A DNA stretch of 64,000 nucleotides from CBDCKN01 sp965219035 (GTDB lineage: Bacteria; Gemmatimonadota; Gemmatimonadetes; Longimicrobiales; Gaopeijiaceae). Numbering within the stretch: the stretch's first letter is position 1; every line of letters begins with the position of its first letter. A program made the translations under genes and the position numbers. The stretch spans positions 372,001 through 436,000 of the forward strand of contig CBDCMR010000004.1 in assembly GCA_965219035.1 (NCBI GenBank), in the 5' to 3' direction. Below are positions 62,283 to 64,000 of the stretch, piece by piece. The notes beneath the pieces were generated by a model, which was given only the letters and a program-made list of their open reading frames with translations, did no database searches and was not told the DNA's origin.

Positions 62283-64000
62283 TCAGGCAGTTCTGGTCTC
62301 TCGATGAAGAGGTAGCACGAAGGAGAACGTGCTCCCCTCTCCCACCTCCGTGTCCACCTGGACCTGGGCGCCATGGGCCGCCAGGATCCCCTCAACGATA
62401 GCGAGGCCCAAACCGGCACCGCCCCCTCCGCAACGGTGGCCCTTCCAGAAACGGTCGAAGAGGTGCTCGCGCATCTCGGGCTCGATACCGGGGCCCGTAT
62501 CCTTCACGGCCACGAGAACACCTCCCTCGGCGCCAGAAGCGGAAACCGTGACCTCCCCCCTGTCGGGCGTGAACTTCAGAGCGTTCACGATGAGGTTCGA
62601 CATCACTTGAAGGATGCGGTCGCGATCCACCTCCACCCGCGGTAGCTCTGGATCGATCTCCCCGCACAGGCGGACGGCCTCCTCATCGGCTCGCGAGCGG
62701 GCCGACGCCACGGCTTCCTCGAGCATCTCGGTCGTCTCTACAGGCTTCTGCCAAACAGAGAGCCGTCCGGCCTCGATCTGCGCCACATCCAAGAGGTCCT
62801 GGATCATGCGGTTGATCCGGTCCGCGGCTCTCTGGATGATGTCGAGGTGCTCGCTCCGCTGCTCCGACGGAAGCGGCACGTCGGCGAGGAACTCGGCAGC
62901 GGCCGCAATCGTTCCCACGGGATTCCTGAGGTCGTGCGAAACCACAGCCAGCACCTCGTCCCGGGCTAGGACGGCTTCACGCAGCGCCTGCTCGGCTTCC
63001 CGAATCTCGGTCATGTCGGTGATCGTCAACACGACCCCTCGGACCTCCAGCCCGTCAGTCATAGAGCTGACGCTGAGCTGCACGGGGAAGGACGACCCGT
63101 CCTTGCGCCAGATGACGTCATCCAGGACGCGGACAGTTTCGCCCGTCGCCAGAGATGTCCGGACGGGGCATTCCTCTTCGGGGTGATGGGTCCCGTCGGG
63201 CCGCGTGTGGTGGATCAGCGAGTGGACCGGCCGACTCCGCAGCTCCCTCGGCGTGTATCCCAGCAGCTCGGTGCCGGCCTCGTTCAGGAAGGTACAGTGG
63301 CCATCCAGGTCGAGGCCTACGAGCACATCGCCTGTCCCTCTCAGGACCGCACGGAGCTCTCGACGGGCCTGCACCGTCTCCTGGCGTCGTCGGGTCTCGC
63401 TCCGAACCAGCTCCTGCAGCCGAAAGCCCACGATCCCCATGGCCGCCGCCCCAACGATGGCCAGGGCGATGGTGCCGATGGTGACCCAGACTTGAATGAG
63501 GGTCTGCCGATCCAATCTGATGGCCGTCGATGCGGCGTCGCGGATCAGACGGTCCTCGAATGCCCGCGTATCCGCGCGGACGACCTCGTAACGGGCCCGA
63601 TCGTCGTCCAGTCTCTCTCCGAAGTCCTGTGGACGGATGCCGATTGCCCCACCCTCCATGAGAGGCGCGTGAAGCACTTGCCATTCGCTGATGCGCATCT
63701 CGAGCTGACTGAGCTCACGGAGGTAGGAGAACGGTGAGGGCATCTCTCCGATCACCTGCTGCAGCTCGTCCAGCCGCGCGGTCTCCCTTTCGAGATCCTC
63801 CTGATAGAGGCTCAGGTACGTCGAATCACCCGTGGCCACATACTGCTCCACGCGCATCATCTGATTGGAGTGGGAGAGGGCGATCTCGGGGATCAAGGGC
63901 CGGGCCTCGGCGAAAACGTCGATGTCCCGTCTGAGATCGGCCTGCTGGCGCTCGAGGAACCACGGAATCAAGGCCAGGAAGAGCAGGGCAGCGAAGGACA
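62283..64000 (-). CDS. PAS-containing sensor histidine kinase (5' end outside window)
   Basis: At least 572 residues, open past the window edge through a membrane helix (SFAALLFLALIPWFLERQ). Extracytoplasmic four-helix sensor (about 180 residues, HSNQMMRVEQYVATGDSTYL), second membrane helix (IGTIALAIVGAAAMGIVGFR), PAS domain (LRAVLRGTGDVLVGLDLDGH, LLGYTPRELRSRPVHSLIHH, IWRKDGSSFPVQLSVSSMTD), HisKA with phospho-acceptor His in LAVVSHDLRNPVGTIAAAAE, and HATPase (LQVMSNLIVNALKFTPDRGE, VAVKDTGPGIEPEMREHLFD, GGAGLGLAIVEGILAAHGAQ). No response regulator in view. Signal unknown. Confidence 0.9.
   Translation of the reverse strand, partial: SFAALLFLALIPWFLERQQADLRRDIDVFAEARPLIPEIALSHSNQMMRVEQYVATGDSTYLSLYQEDLERETARLDELQQVIGEMPSPFSYLRELSQLEMRISEWQVLHAPLMEGGAIGIRPQDFGERLDDDRARYEVVRADTRAFEDRLIRDAASTAIRLDRQTLIQVWVTIGTIALAIVGAAAMGIVGFRLQELVRSETRRRQETVQARRELRAVLRGTGDVLVGLDLDGHCTFLNEAGTELLGYTPRELRSRPVHSLIHHTRPDGTHHPEEECPVRTSLATGETVRVLDDVIWRKDGSSFPVQLSVSSMTDGLEVRGVVLTITDMTEIREAEQALREAVLARDEVLAVVSHDLRNPVGTIAAAAEFLADVPLPSEQRSEHLDIIQRAADRINRMIQDLLDVAQIEAGRLSVWQKPVETTEMLEEAVASARSRADEEAVRLCGEIDPELPRVEVDRDRILQVMSNLIVNALKFTPDRGEVTVSASGAEGGVLVAVKDTGPGIEPEMREHLFDRFWKGHRCGGGGAGLGLAIVEGILAAHGAQVQVDTEVGEGSTFSFVLPLHRETRTA

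Overview
The window is a 64-kb, high-GC bacterial segment. Gene content suggests Gemmatimonadota or a neighbouring phylum such as Acidobacteriota: an ADOP-type FtsX/MacB permease, an S9 TolB-type peptidase, an ASPIC/UnbV VCBS protein, a choice-of-anchor-B protein, Sel1 lipoprotein-like genes, a DUF885 protein, and remnants of Ser/Thr kinases with the N-terminal LNAALEG signature. The phylum is an inference from families seen by eye; no phylogeny was run.

Layout. 0-6.6 kb: accessory region with a small lipoprotein, an XRE regulator, a complete IS3-family element, a Sel1 gene and a graveyard of small ORFs and transposase pieces (IS91, IS110, a second IS3). 6.7-12.3 kb: S9 peptidase, a decayed metallo-hydrolase, and a DUF4173 / winged-helix regulator / membrane-protein cluster with two copies of a palindromic operator. 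12.4-17.2 kb: trypsin-like lipoprotein, VCBS/ASPIC protein and more remnants (ISL3, kinase tail, response-regulator tail). 17.3-35.0 kb: the most ordinary part, with ADOP permease, Crp-type regulator, choice-of-anchor-B protein, Ca/Na exchanger, aldo-keto reductase, DUF885 protein, a NosR-like flavo/iron-sulfur membrane protein followed by its likely flavinyl transferase ApbE, a large membrane protein and a histidine phosphatase. 35.3-41.2 kb: two truncated genes meeting tail to tail, the RNase P RNA gene, tRNA-Arg(CCG), IS3 copy B, an IS481-family element, a TerB-like fragment, an inverted IS3 fragment and an integrase remnant. 41.3-49.8 kb: lipoprotein, maleate-isomerase-like enzyme, a sodium/solute symporter split by a 1,328-bp IS481-like element, a thioredoxin-fold protein with an in-frame TGA in the active site, a second Sel1 gene, a tRNA-Gly 3' fragment, a YceI pseudogene and an RsbR-N-like protein. 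49.9-53.6 kb: IS3 copy C carrying a nested second copy of the IS481-like element, then broken glutamine-amidotransferase and thiolase pieces. 53.6-64 kb: acetolactate-synthase-like enzyme, truncated TPR and histidine-kinase genes, an ugpQ-glpD pair, an iron-type ABC ATPase behind a Fur-like box, and a PAS histidine kinase running off the window.

The strongest biological signal is at 45.9-47.4 kb. A redoxin/DsbD-like secreted protein reads through one in-frame TGA exactly at the first cysteine of a thioredoxin CxxC motif (U-A-G-C), with a well-placed hairpin downstream. It is best read as a selenoprotein gene with a bacterial SECIS element.

Two general cautions apply. Several otherwise intact genes (DUF885, glpD, a membrane protein at 26.6-27.3 kb, the thiolase) carry a single frameshift, which could be decay or assembly error. 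The region also holds pieces of at least five transposase families, so many short ORFs are fragments and not working genes.
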